Source: Pogonophryne albipinna (taxonomy: Eukaryota; Chordata; Actinopteri; Perciformes; Artedidraconidae). Taken from it: 64,000 nt of DNA. Below the pieces are notes generated by a model that was not told the DNA's origin, ran no database searches, and saw nothing but the letters and a program-made list of their open reading frames with translations. Of the stretch, positions 34,500 through 45,947 are shown piece after piece. The position numbers were made by a program, and so were the translations under genes. The DNA lies in contig JAPTMU010000291.1 of the NCBI GenBank assembly GCA_028583405.1, positions 202,980 through 266,979 on the forward strand, read 5' to 3'. Position 1 is the first letter of the stretch; every line of letters starts with the position of its first letter.

Positions 34500-35075
34500 A
34501 AAGAGAACCAGCGTCGCAGGACCGGAAACCCCGAGTTTTCCCGGGAAATGTAAGTTTCGGGGTGGGCCCGCCATGGTAAATCAAATGCCCGCCCAGAGCC
34601 GTATGTCTGCCGCCGGGTCTGGCTCTATTACTGGTGTCGTTTCCAGGTTGCTGCGTGGGGTCTGCGAGACAGCGAGACATCGCAAAACTCAGCCTAACGC
34701 GGGAACGGGGGGGTACTGAGGGGGCTGCAGCACCCCCATCTGTGAGGCTCCACTAGCACCCGCACCCCCAAACGTGGCGCGCCACAGTTTCGCTGCTGCG
34801 AGGTTCCACTAGCACCCCCCGTCCAGCGCGTCACAGTTTTGCCGCTGAGAGAGAGCAATGGGTCCATTTGGGTATGGTCACGTCACTGTACCCAGCAAGA
34901 AAATAAAAAATCTCCAACGAGGCGTTCTGGGGCAGCATAGACAGGTATTTTCTGTGTTACAGGGTGTACTTCGAGGGTTTGCAGACCGTTTACATGCATA
35001 AAAAGCTACATAACACACAAGGGGATGCGTAATAACCGGAAAAGCATGACATGGGACCTTTAAATGCCCTCCAAC
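34500..35075. repeat. MITE-like sequence
   Basis: GC-rich, with a repeated AGGCTCCACTAGCACCC / GAGGTTCCACTAGCACCC pair at 34745 and 34800. It ends in AAAAGCATGACATGGGACCT at about 35060, a form seen at one end of many fish hAT MITEs. The other end was not found. Confidence 0.4.
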
Positions 35076-35393
35076 TCCTAGACTCAGCCTTGGTCCTCAA
35101 TAAAGCCCATTTTGACCCTTCACCACAGTTTCTGTCATAGTGCTTGCATTGCGGGTTCTCTTTAGTCTCCAGTCACTCCACGTGAGCCTAACAATGTTGT
35201 AAACAGTGGAAATAAACACTCTGCTCAACTTAACATCAGGGATCTTATTAATTAAACTCCTACTCAATTAAAGCGTCACAAACACCAACTGGAAGATGCT
35301 TGCTCTCACTCTTTGTATGAATGAACTTAAGCTGACCGACAGCAACACCCAGGGTCAGCCCGGCCCCTCTGCTCCTAGAAACAGGCTTATTTG

Positions 35394-37640
35394 GGGCGTT
35401 CACACCAAAAATTGTTCCCACAATAGTTCATGAGAACTCAGTTCATCAGAACTCTTTTAGTTCTGATGAACTAAAGCAGATCGCGTTCACACCGCAATGA
35501 GTTCCTGGGGGTGGATTAGGCAAATGAAGCCGCTGACGTCACTTCTTCTTCTTCTGCTTTGAGTTTACTGGCAGGCCGCAAACAACTTCACGGCGAGTAC
35601 AGTAGGTGGCGGTATGCACCTTAAAGTTGCAATCCGCCAAAAAACCTAGAGAAGAAGAAGACATGATGGAGTTGACACGCGCACAGCCCTTATGAGGCAT
35701 CTGAACAGCATGTCAATTGTAAATTGACAATAAAGCTGATCTTTTGTACAGTGCTTTTGGTTCTCTCTTTTATTTACCACAGTCAACAGACAAAATTACA
35801 ATAGTGCAGACACACCTTAGTGCAGTGGTTCCCAAAGTGGGGGGCGCAGAGGCATGACAGGGAGGACCAGGAGGAAAAATGGTTATTAAAAATAAATAAA
35901 AACTATCTCAGTGGGTCTCAAACGTTTTGGTCACCATTAATGTAAACAATTATTTCCGAGGCACACGTTTATATGATCATTATAGTTATAAAAAAATGAA
36001 AAACAGGTATGAAAGTTTAAAAGGGTGATTTGTAAAATATCCATAAAGAAAAAGTAAGTCTGTTTACAGTTCTGTTTCATATGGGTGTTGAGAGATGTAT
36101 CTATAGATCTCTTCATTTTGCTCTCAAAGTGCACCAGATTGATGCTTTTAACTTCAATATTTAAAAATAAATCTTCCCGGGGAGGAGCTTACCCCTGGAC
36201 CCCCCTATTTAAGGTCCACACACCACCTATAAAAATAGCACTTTACCCCTGCTTACACCTATATGCCGTGAGCTGATTATCGAGCCTTCATTGTAACAGT
36301 CGCGGGTACATTGTGTATATGCGTGTGGATTGTTGCAGTAGAAAATTCCACTGTAGCGCCCGGTACATTAATGGGAAACCCTAAATGTTTGAGCACCCAC
36401 TATGAAACGTCAAGCTACCCCACAGCACCCCCAAAATAAATCAATGGCGCCACCACTGAGCCTGACTTGTGTTGGGGGGGCCCGACTTTTTTTTTTTCTC
36501 CAAAGGGGGGGCCTGACAGAAAAAGTTTGGGAACCACTGCCTTAGTGCAAAGATAAAATGTCAGTATCAAAACAGTGTGGCAATATAATAACAAACTGTG
36601 CCAGGTGTGTCGTATGCACAGTAAATAGGCTCAGCAGTTAACACACCTTTATTATATATCCTCCTGAGAGCAACCGCATCCGTCTGCCATGAACCCTACA
36701 GAAGTTTTGGCCCATAGTGGACTCCATTTTGGCCCATAGTGGACTCCATTTTGTGTTGTGTAAAATGGAGGAAATAAAAAGTTAGCAAATCCCCATGTCC
36801 TCCTCAGGACATTCATAAAAACATTTAGTTTTAGGTCAAATAATTATTACACTGCTCTGAAACTCACTACATTAACTCCTACGATAAGTAATTAAAATAT
36901 TGAACTCACAAGACTGGTAATTACAAACTTAACCATTTCTCTTTCTATAAATAGTGCTTGTGTTGATGGACGCCATTTTGAAATACAATGAAATTATCTT
37001 TTTCAAAGCCACATATTTGGGGTGGGACACAATAAATAAAGCTTCGCCAGTTTATAACCGATGAAACATGATGGTATCAGAATAATCACTTACATGTGAT
37101 GTATAGGATGCTACACAGGTCACTGTAAAGATAAAGTGTCAGAGGAGAAGTAAGCAAGATACAGGATCTGTTTAATCGCCATGTAGGTTCTCTTTTATTT
37201 ATCAGCAGCAGATCAATAAGTGTCAGTAGTATCAAAACAATATAATAACAGTGGCAATAACAATAATAGGTAGGCTCAGCAGCACACAAAGTGATGTGTC
37301 AGTATTAATAACAGTGGCATATATATATATAATAATAATACAAAATTGACTGTCCCAGATGTAGGGATTATATTGTCCCGGTGATTTATTTGGTGTTGCC
37401 ATAACTGCTTTCACAAAAGTAATCTCTTCGTTGGTGCGCTGAGCTTTTAATGCGAGCAAATACAATGGTGGGTTCCAAAACTTTTTCAGAGATGTACGGG
37501 GCGTGGTTTGCAATCCGCCCAGCCAATCAGAAATACGAACCTTTTTCTTCCACGAAAGTCCCTGCTCTCTAGCAGGGACTGAAAAGGGGGTAAAAATGGT
37601 TCTGATTAACTAATTTAGTTCAGGGGGCTTTTTTTTTTTG
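35394..37640. repeat. Composite MITE region
   Basis: Begins GGGGCGTTCACACCAAAAAT and ends near GAAAGTCCCTGCTCTCTAGC to ACTAATTTAGTTCAGGG. It contains a nested hAT (35823-36539), two tandem TTTTGGCCCATAGTGGACTC units at 36703-36750 and an ATAT/AAT run near 37318. No transposase was found. Confidence 0.4.
35823..36539. mobile_element. Non-autonomous hAT (CAGTGGTTCCCAAA family)
   Basis: Left CAGTGGTTCCCAAAGTGGGG, right inverted CAGTGGTTCCCAAACTTTTT. Exact target duplication CCTTAGTG at 35815-35822 and 36540-36547. The interior is a patchwork. 35908-36030 (CAGTGGGTCTCAAACGTTTT) is shared with 38950-39100. 36125-36470 is shared with the CAGTGGCGG family and ends GGCGCCACCACTG. Confidence 0.88.
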
Positions 37641-37689
37641 CACTCTGCATTTTGTATGTCATCCGTCAGCTGTGTCACCAGGTCTTTAG

Positions 37690-38190
37690 CAATTAATTCA
37701 GTTCTCCTGGTTGTAGTGGAGTTTGATCTGCTTAATTTTCTCAGACATCTCCTGTTTCTCCTTACCCTCCAACAAAGCCTCAGTTACTTCAGTCATGCAC
37801 TCCTTCACTACTTCTGAATCAGAAAAGGGCTTTTTGTGCTTGCCCAAAACCCAGGCCACTCTGAGTGAGGCTTCATTTACTCTCTCTTGGATTGACATAG
37901 ATCTGACAAACAGACTGTTTGTAGCTTGATACGCGGATTTTAACTTAGCAAGTTTTGCTGTCCTCACCTCTGTGTTCTGGGGATACTGCTGCTCAAAAGA
38001 GCTGTGCTTCGTGGCATTTCACATTACCACTCTTTATGATGGCCACGGTTTTCTGTGCAAATCAAGCACATTGGTTTGGTGCTGGACTGTGGGAGAATAA
38101 ATGCATATTTCTCTGTCCATTCTTCTTTGAATTCTCGGTTCTCTTGATCAACTTTCCTTTGCTTTGCGAACTTTGAGAACGACATGCTAC
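37690..38190 (-). pseudogene. Charlie-type hAT transposase N-terminal remnant
   Basis: On the minus strand, starting near 38188, a frame like MSFSKFAKQRKVDQENREF, EEWTEKYAFILP and KPMCLIC gives the N-terminal zinc-finger region of Charlie/GTF2IRD2-like transposases. After a break, the frame 37698-37967 gives SLRVAWVLGKHKKPFSDSEV and VKECMTEV, the next conserved block. Stops and a frameshift separate them, and the catalytic core is missing. No TIRs were found. Confidence 0.7.
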
Positions 38191-38829
38191 CAGCATTTGC
38201 AATAACGTGTGCAGGAAAATATCATAGCAATGAAGCTGCGGCTGTGACGAACCGGTAAGCGGAGCAAAACACACACATCTAGTTAGACCTAACATATTTA
38301 GCTATTTTATCTACCTCCTGAACAAGCTAAACTAGTTATAAATATGTTTATTCTTCACTGTCGGGCCACTTATTACTAGGGTTGGGTATCGTTTGAATTT
38401 CCACGATTCTGATTCCGATTCTACTTTTCGATTCCGGTTCTTAACGGTTCTCAATTCCGATTCTTTGAGGGGCAGGGTAAAAAAATGATACATGCTTCTT
38501 CCACCAAAAAAATTACATTTATTCGAGAAACCTTTACACAGGTTAGTTTACAGTAATATTCACATTAATCAGTCTGTTTATATTCACTGCTATGTAACTG
38601 TAACCTGAGAACCACTGAAGCTACAACAGTGCAACAGTCCAACATTTAAAAACAGTTCTTGTTGAGAAAAACAAGCATATCTGCCTTCTCAGGCATACCG
38701 GGAAGAAATGTTTGAACATTTTAAAGTAAAATGCTTCAATCTGGAGCACTTTAAGCAGAATTACTAGATACCTGATCTAGGGGGTACAACTCTAAACACC
38801 CATATGAAAAAGATCGGTTTACATTTGAA

Positions 38830-39480
38830 TAATTAAATAAGTATGTGAGCATAACCAATAACCCATAGCCAATAACAAATACATGTAACGTGTTTTATTT
38901 TTGTTGTTCATTCATATCTTATTTTACTATTTTATTTATGCATATTTTTTTATCTCCAGTTTAAAACGATATGTCTGGTTTACTGTCCTATAGTATACAT
39001 TGGAATGATTTCAAAACTGTTTTATCCCAATCATTATAAAGGAGTGCCTTGGAAATATGTGTTTACATAAAATGTGATCAAAACGTTTGAGACCCACTGA
39101 GATAACTTAGACTAAAGTGAACTATCTAAACACTCAGAGTCCTTTACCTCACTGAGCTGTAGTTATCAGCCTCTCAGTCTGACTGGAGAGGACTCTCCCT
39201 CCACATCATTGTAGAAACATCTTCTTCTAATATCCGTTAGAGCAGCTAGCACCAGATGCTAATAACAACAGCGCCGCTTCCAGTGCACCCTCCCTTTCTC
39301 CCTCGCTCGCCCCCATGCTCACTCGCACTTTGGCTGTCAGCTGCGGGTGCCAGATAAGCCAACATCCCCCATTTTCATCACTTACAGCGCCCATCGTACA
39401 GAGCAAATGAAAAGTGTAACCGGGTTGAAAAGGGTGTTACATTTACTTAATTATGAATGTTGTTACATCAAGGCCGAAAA
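38830..39480 (-). repeat. Inverted copy of the hAT at 57587-60170
   Basis: On the minus strand this matches 57830-58290 and then 59711-59860. It includes GGAGAGTCCTCTCCAGTCAG and GTAACACCCTTTTCAACCCG. It reads through the TTAA at about 38962 without the Kolobok insertion and so represents the empty site. Confidence 0.8.
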
Positions 39481-41570
39481 TTAGGATGAGCACCAACGGT
39501 CAAAACATTTTTTTTTCCTCCCAGAGCTGTCAGCGCAGCGCCTCCACAGATCTGGCACCCTAGGCGAACATCTATAACACCAGTGCGACGGGCCGGTGTC
39601 GATACCATATCTGCTCGGGGTCATGGATGTATAATAAGAACTGGATACAGCGTGGGAGGCGGGGCCTCATTCATTCCTATGAGAGTTGCTCATTAGCGCA
39701 TGATGATAAAATGGCCCAACTTTTGAGAGAGTGAAACGTCACACATTACCCGGCATGCCTGAGAAGTACTCGTATGTGCGCTCATAGAGCATGCGCAACT
39801 TTAACCAAAATGCTCGTTCACATCAAGCACATCAATTTGCGTACACGTAACAGCACCGCACGTTCATGACAGCATGGTAATGATTTGTTATTATGATGGG
39901 TTTGATATTAACGAGGCGGCAGTTAGCAGCTAGCGGCTAGCTAGTCATTATGCTAATGTTCACATCAATCGTTATGTACTTATATTACGCTGTAACAGGA
40001 TCTAGTGATATCCAAGCAACAGAGCTTCATTTAGCATGACAGAATGATTGCACTGTATATATATATATATACTTATAATAATAAGTAATATTAACTTTAT
40101 TTAATATAACATTTACGGTACAAGATTTAATCATACAGCCCATGTAGTATGATAATGAATTATAGCAAACATGTGCAATATATCCATTATTACAGCTCCG
40201 TGGGATGGCAGTAAGACGATATGGGTCCGTTCTTATTGTGCATCCATGGGTAAAGATAAACGCAACTCACATTGGTTTCTCAAACAGCATCTCTGTAAAC
40301 TACGTGTATTGTATTCACTGAATTGCACTCTCTGCCTTTAACGGCTCGTTGTAGCTCCAATAGCTCCAGCCCCCACCCTTCCTGTGAGCACAGTGTGCTC
40401 TGATTGGTCGCGACACGTAACATGAACGTGCCGGGCGGCACGGTCCCGTGGGTTAGATGCGCGTTCATAATGCAGAGGGAAATAACTCTCAGAATAACGT
40501 TATTAGCACATTATTACAACTTGAGGAACGAATGTTTTTAACCTCTTAAGCCCTGAGCCTGTTTTTCAGGTTTCAGGCTCGAAAATGCCACTAACACAAC
40601 AAAGACTATATCTTCACTTCTAAAAGGGGTAAATTAATAATATTTTCTCTAAAGCAAGGTTACATCTGTGAGTTGGATGTAGAAGTGTCAGAATCAATAT
40701 AGATGTTTTTATTTTAAAGTAAATTCAGATGGAACATAGTAAAAACATGTAAATTCTAATGTCCGCCTAAAAAAAAAACATTACTTATAGTAAAAACCAC
40801 CCTTGAATGATGGGTTGGTAGACTAAAAGCTTTAGAAATCCAAACTATAACATATAATAAGTACCATGTATCAAGATTGATGCAAAACAAGTGAAATTTG
40901 ACCTTTTTAGAGAGGTTTAGAAAAATAAAGTCCAGGCGGACTCACCTCTGGGTAATTTGGGAACCATCAGTTCCATTTGAACTTTTTCACTGTAAAAATC
41001 ATTTTATTACTTTGAATTTTCACTATAGGTATTCATTCCATCCAAATACAACTGTTGTGAAAAAAATAAAATATAAAAACATACTCTGTTATCTTCTTAG
41101 GCCCCACGGACCGAAATTGCGTCATTTGCAGGAAACAACGTCTAAGGAACCTTACTATTTAATAAACTATGAATATTTTATATCCATATAAAGGGAAAAA
41201 ACTCATTTAACTGATCTTTTTCATTTATTTTTTCAAAAAAAACACAATGCTAACAGTGAGCATCTGAATTAGCCCCGAGCGAAAAATGCTAACCTATTAC
41301 TGCACCGAAAATCACTCCTAGCTCCCTTATTACTTATCCTAGCTTCCTTATTACTTATCCTAGCTGCACATCCAACACATTGTTTATGATCGTAAAGACA
41401 CAGAATCTAACGGTGCTCACCTCAACACTGAAAGATACAAACTCGCGACGTAACATCAAAACAAGTGGCGCTAGGTACTAACATGCGCTAGGCTAATGGC
41501 TTACCTTCCTCATTGTCTGGTCTAAACTGGTCTTCAATGGCATTACAACGATAAAAACGAAGATGTAGTT

Positions 41571-42804
41571 CAGGGGTGCCCAACCTTTTTTTAACCGAGA
41601 GCTACTTTTAAAGTTGCCGGTCTGCCGAGATCTACCAGTCCAAATAGAGAGGCGTAGCCATTACTGACAGCCTACTACCAGGTAAATACACACTTCTACT
41701 TGTATAGAACTGACTTTTCATAAAATACTGCAGATCCTTTATCTCACCTCTTTCTAATCCAAGTACAAATACAAGTATTTAACTTAAGTTGCACAACAGT
41801 GTTGTTGATACAGAGTTGGAGTTTATTCACAAAAGTATAAATTAGGCTTACTACTACTAATAATAATAATAATGTAATAAGCTACACAGGAATCTGCTGC
41901 CAAAGTGCAATAAAAAAGACAAAATTAATAGAATCAAACCCTTTTTTGATGCATTTTAGTAGAATATAAACATAAATGCCTTTAAAATAGGATGCAAGCA
42001 ACACTAGTTTCTTAACCTGAATTGATAATAGACTATAATCAATTTAAGTTTGCATTCTTATACCATTTTGTACAATAATTATAATGAATAAGTTCAAACA
42101 AACTAAAACTAACAGCTGATTAATAACGTTATCTAACTTGAGTTTTTATTATATCAAAAACCTGTTGAAATGCTTCTGTTATTTTTACTGTCCCCAAAAA
42201 GCGCGTCGGCAGCCTCCAGGAATGCTTCTTTCACAACTTCGCCGTCTTTGAAAGACTTCATGTGTTACGCAAGAACGTGACTGACACGATAAGATGCTAT
42301 GGTAGCAGCCTTGCTCTTGTTGTTGGGCCTGGTGAAAATGGACTGCTGTGCATTTAGCTGCCCTTTCAGGCCCCTCCCCTTTTGGGAGCGTAGGGCAGAA
42401 TTAGGAGGGAATTCCGTTTCGTCGCGTTTGTGCACTGTTTTGAAATGCCGCTCCTAAATTACCCTTCTTCGATAAAGCAACGCTCGAATTGCAGATGAGA
42501 CAGATGGACTTTGAATTGGAATAGATACAAAAATAATCATCCTCCCACTCGGAGTGAAAATTATATATTTTGGGCTTTTTTGCTACTGCCATAATTACGG
42601 TATTGTGTGTGTGCGGACTGTCACTGCACTGCCAGTGCCCACTGTCCACCAGCCACGCCCCAACACATGGGGTCACGCCGGCCAATCACAAAGCTTTGAT
42701 GCGTTCAAGTGCATTATTCTGGCACAGGAAGATTATGTTATAGGACATTAAACGATAAAACTAAATATTGTTGTTCTATTTTTAGAACTGGTTGGGCACC
42801 CCTG
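41571..42804 (-). mobile_element. Charlie-type hAT, deletion derivative
   Basis: Ends CAGGGGTGCCCAACC and, inverted, CAGGGGTGCCCAACC. Exact target duplication ATGTAGTT at 41563-41570 and 42805-42812. It keeps only the N-terminal part of its transposase. The right 375 bases are the fragment also found at 17318-17733. Confidence 0.92.
42185..42685 (-). pseudogene. Charlie-type hAT transposase N-terminal part
   Basis: The frame 42401-42685 holds AKKPKIYNFHSEWEDDYFCI and SICLICNSSVALSKKGNLG, a zinc-finger-like segment with the W-E-D-D-Y-F and C-L-I-C motifs of this family. A shifted frame at 42190-42360 gives QQSIFTRPN and KSFKDGEVVKEAFLEAADAL. Catalytic residues are absent. The Met at 42685 is not the natural start. 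Confidence 0.7.
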
Positions 42805-44077
42805 ATGTAGTTAATCCATAAGTTAATATCCAATGTGGCTGTGTCCCCTTTGAAATGTTCTGATAATCTATAAGCAATAAAACTGCAATTCCGTTATCTG
42901 CTGTCCGCTCTGTGCTCCGTGTGCTCTGGGTCCTGCAATTTCTGCTTCGTTACGTAGTAAACAATAAATGAAGTCGGCTGCGTAATGTACTTAAACTGGC
43001 TGGCATTCTTTATACTTTACGCAGGACCATATCTCTGGAACCCATTGGTCGATTCGTGTGATTTACACCTTTTTCTTAACCATCAGAACCAATAGAATCG
43101 ATGGGCAGTTCCCAAATCCACGTAAACATTACCATAGCGGATGTAATAGAGAAGCGAACAAAGCATATCTGAAAGTGCACGCCTGGACTGCAAAACTTTA
43201 TACCCAGTATATTGCCATAAATATGATGATGGATTATCAGTCAAAATTTCTACGTGACACAAAGACATTGGATTAACCTTGAGCGGCGTTTTTATTCCGG
43301 TGAACACAACTTTTGATCACAAATCAAAAAAGGTAAGACGAAATTATTGTAATATTTTTTAAACCGGATGTTGTTTACTTTCTCTTTTCTGGCTGATAGC
43401 TCCGCAATTCGGGGTCGTACAGTGATGATATTACATGTCTGGAATCTGTGGAGTCTCAGCTTTAAATCGTATATCTTGTTTGTGCAGTTAAGATAGTAAT
43501 AAGGGCATTTCTACCGTGAGTTCTGTGTAAAAAAGCGTTAGCATTAGTTAGCATTTTTTCGCTCAATGCTAATTCAAAGGCTTGGTATTACTCTTGTGTT
43601 TTTTCTAGCTAAAAATGTTTCTTATTGTCAGTTAGCGGAGTTTATTACCTTTAAAAGGGTATGAAACATTAATAGTTTCATAAATGTTAAGAAGCCCTGA
43701 GACATAGTCTCGAAAAAAAACTGTGGGGGGGGTCCACTGGGGGGACCTTCGGGCTTAAGAGGTAAGGGCTATACAAGTGTTCATACTGGGTAGTTTATTT
43801 AGTTTAAAAACAATTATCCAACGATTTACAGACCACTCTTTCCCCATGTAAGTCAATGGGAAAAAGTGTTTCCGGGCCTGGCAACCAAACGGAAGTGTAG
43901 TACCGCCATTTGGCCAGCACAAATATTTTCATCTGAGTCCGGCGCACTTCCTGGGGGCTTGCTCGGGGTACCATATCTGCTCGGGTGTATTTCTGTCGCA
44001 TCCGTCATCCGTCATATGACGGATTGTACGGCAACTCAAGAGGGCCATCATACACGGTCAAATTCCGAACATTTAAA

Positions 44078-44276
44078 CATAGCCTACACTTCATTCTTTA
44101 CTTTGTCCGTTATTATATGTAGAAGATTATACTTTTTCTCCATCATGTTGTTTCCATAGCAACAACTTCAAACAGGCATAGCCTACACTTCATTCTTTAC
44201 TTTGTCCGTTATTATATGTAGAAGATATTACTTTTTTTTCCGTCATGTTGTTTCCATAGCGACAACTTCAAACAAT
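44078..44276. repeat. Tandem duplication, 99-base unit
   Basis: Two head-to-tail copies (44078-44176 and 44177-44276) starting CATAGCCTACACTTCATTCT, with a few changes in the T-run and ATCATG/GTCATG. Confidence 0.92.
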
Positions 44277-44329
44277 AACAACTAACCGTTAGCCGCAAAG
44301 CTAGCATCACAGCCACTGCTCCGTTTTCG

Positions 44330-44828
44330 GAGACTTTGCACACGTTTATCACAAACATTTTCACACGCTAGGAGTACTTCCATTTGCTTCGTCTTGATCT
44401 GTAGATGTGATTTGATGTGTCGTGTGTCCCCCAACTCCTCTCCAAAGTTCAGATATTTAATAAAATTCTCAGGGGAGTTTCCTGAATTTTCATGCCGAAA
44501 ACCAAGCACTAGGCCCTGGGTAAATTAAGAGGCTGATCTCGGGCACTTTTGTCCACTTTCCCTGGTGGTAGAAACTCAAGCCAGGCATCCCTGGAATCGT
44601 CTCAGAGAGTAGATGATAAATGGGGCCTTGTTTTTACTGAATGATGTGTTTTCTTTATGGGGAATTCAAATATGAGCTTATGTTTGGGATTTTCTGAGAC
44701 TTTGCACACGTTTTTCACAAACATGTTCACGCTAGGAGTATGGGAGTACTTCCATTAGCTTCGTCTTGATCTGTAGATGTGATTTGATGTGTCGTGTGTC
44801 TCCCAACTCCTCTCCAAAGTTCAGATAC
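44330..44828. repeat. Direct repeat pair, about 130 bases
   Basis: GAGACTTTGCACACGTTT at 44330 and again at 44696, both running through TTCGTCTTGATCTGTAGATG to CTCTCCAAAGTTCAGATA. The second has a few-base insertion. Spacing is 366 bases. Confidence 0.9.
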
Positions 44829-45696
44829 TATATACAATACTAAAAGGTAAATAAAACATAATGACAAAATAACAACCTGAAAGATATGTATTCTATCTAC
44901 ACATTTCGTAATTATCTAATCTAGTGGCCTTATAAAAGTGTTGGCTAAAGTAACGCAGAATATATTTTTTAATTGTAAATAATTAGAAACATTATTTATG
45001 TGCACAAGTACATAAATATAAAAATGGTCCAAATGCGGGAATAAGTATAAACAGTGAATGTATACATAAATACATGCAAAAATATGAAAAAATAAATGAA
45101 TAGGGAAAGTAAATGAGATATACTGACAAACAGATAGCTACAGATCAAGAAATAAAAATTAGTACATAAATGTGTCATACTTAAATTAGTATTAATTTTT
45201 ATTGTATTTCACTGTTCCTACTATTAATATTATTATTATTATTTCTTTCTTTTAAATCTATTTCCCGTGTCAGTTTTGGGACCCCACCATAGGACCCCAC
45301 ACATAACAAGCTGTCCCGAGTTCCTCCGGCTGCAGTTCCTCAGACGGCCGGTGTGTGGCAGCAGAGCGCTGGGAGCAGAGGGAGGTGAGTTGCCGTACAA
45401 TATCACGGATATGACGGAAATACACCCGAGCCGATATGGTACCTACACCGGCCCTGGTCCCAGGTTACGCTGTAGGAAGTGTAGGTACAACGCTACATTT
45501 CCCTCCCCGCCGTAGTCATACAATAGGCTACGGAGAGCGGCGAGAAACATTTCCTCAGGCATCGAAAAGCGTAACAGAAATTCAAATTTCTAAATGATGC
45601 GGTTGGAATCTAAATGTTGGAACCGGTTCTCGGTACCCAACACCCTACTCATTACTGGATCAGTGAGCTGCACGAGGTACTGACAGGCTGTCGAGA

Positions 45697-45725
45697 GATA
45701 GATAGAGAGAGAGAGAGAGAGAGAA
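45697..45725. repeat. GA-rich microsatellite
   Basis: A GATA/GAGA run of about 28 bases just outside the composite hAT. Confidence 0.9.
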
Positions 45726-45947
45726 TTTAAATAGCTGGCAAAAATTGGTTAATTGCCATGGATGTGGTGTTTGATATAGTTTACGTTCAATTTCAACTAT
45801 TTTAGGCAGAAAAACGTATATTGACCAAACCTTTTTTAATAATTTATTATAATTTAGAAAGACAAACAATATATCATTTAGCTCACTGGTAGTGTTTTGT
45901 ATACAGTTTTTCTCAGACGCGGAGGGATACTGACTTGTGAAAAGTAA

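Larger units (their letters stand above)
40541..43763. repeat. Repeat family with CCTCTTAAGCCC ends
   Basis: Left CCTCTTAAGCCCTGAGCCTG preceded by TAA; right, inverted, CCTCTTAAGCCCGAAGGTCC followed by TAA. A 3-bp TAA duplication points to PIF/Harbinger. The interior shows at least two overlapping related copies in opposite directions (41095-41560 and 43280-43760 share AGCATTTTTCGCTC-type sequence). There is no recognisable Harbinger transposase. Confidence 0.55.
38377..45647. mobile_element. Composite hAT (TAGGGTTGGGTATCG family)
   Basis: Left end TAGGGTTGGGTATCGTTTGA; right end, inverted, TAGGGTGTTGGGTACCGAGA. Flanks CTTATTAC (38369-38376) and CTCATTAC (45648-45655) differ by one transition and fit an aged 8-bp duplication. 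The 7.3-kb interior is filled by later repeats, including the family at 40541-43763 and a Charlie-type hAT at 41571-42804. The two ends could belong to neighbouring copies, so one-element status is probable, not certain. Confidence 0.6.
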
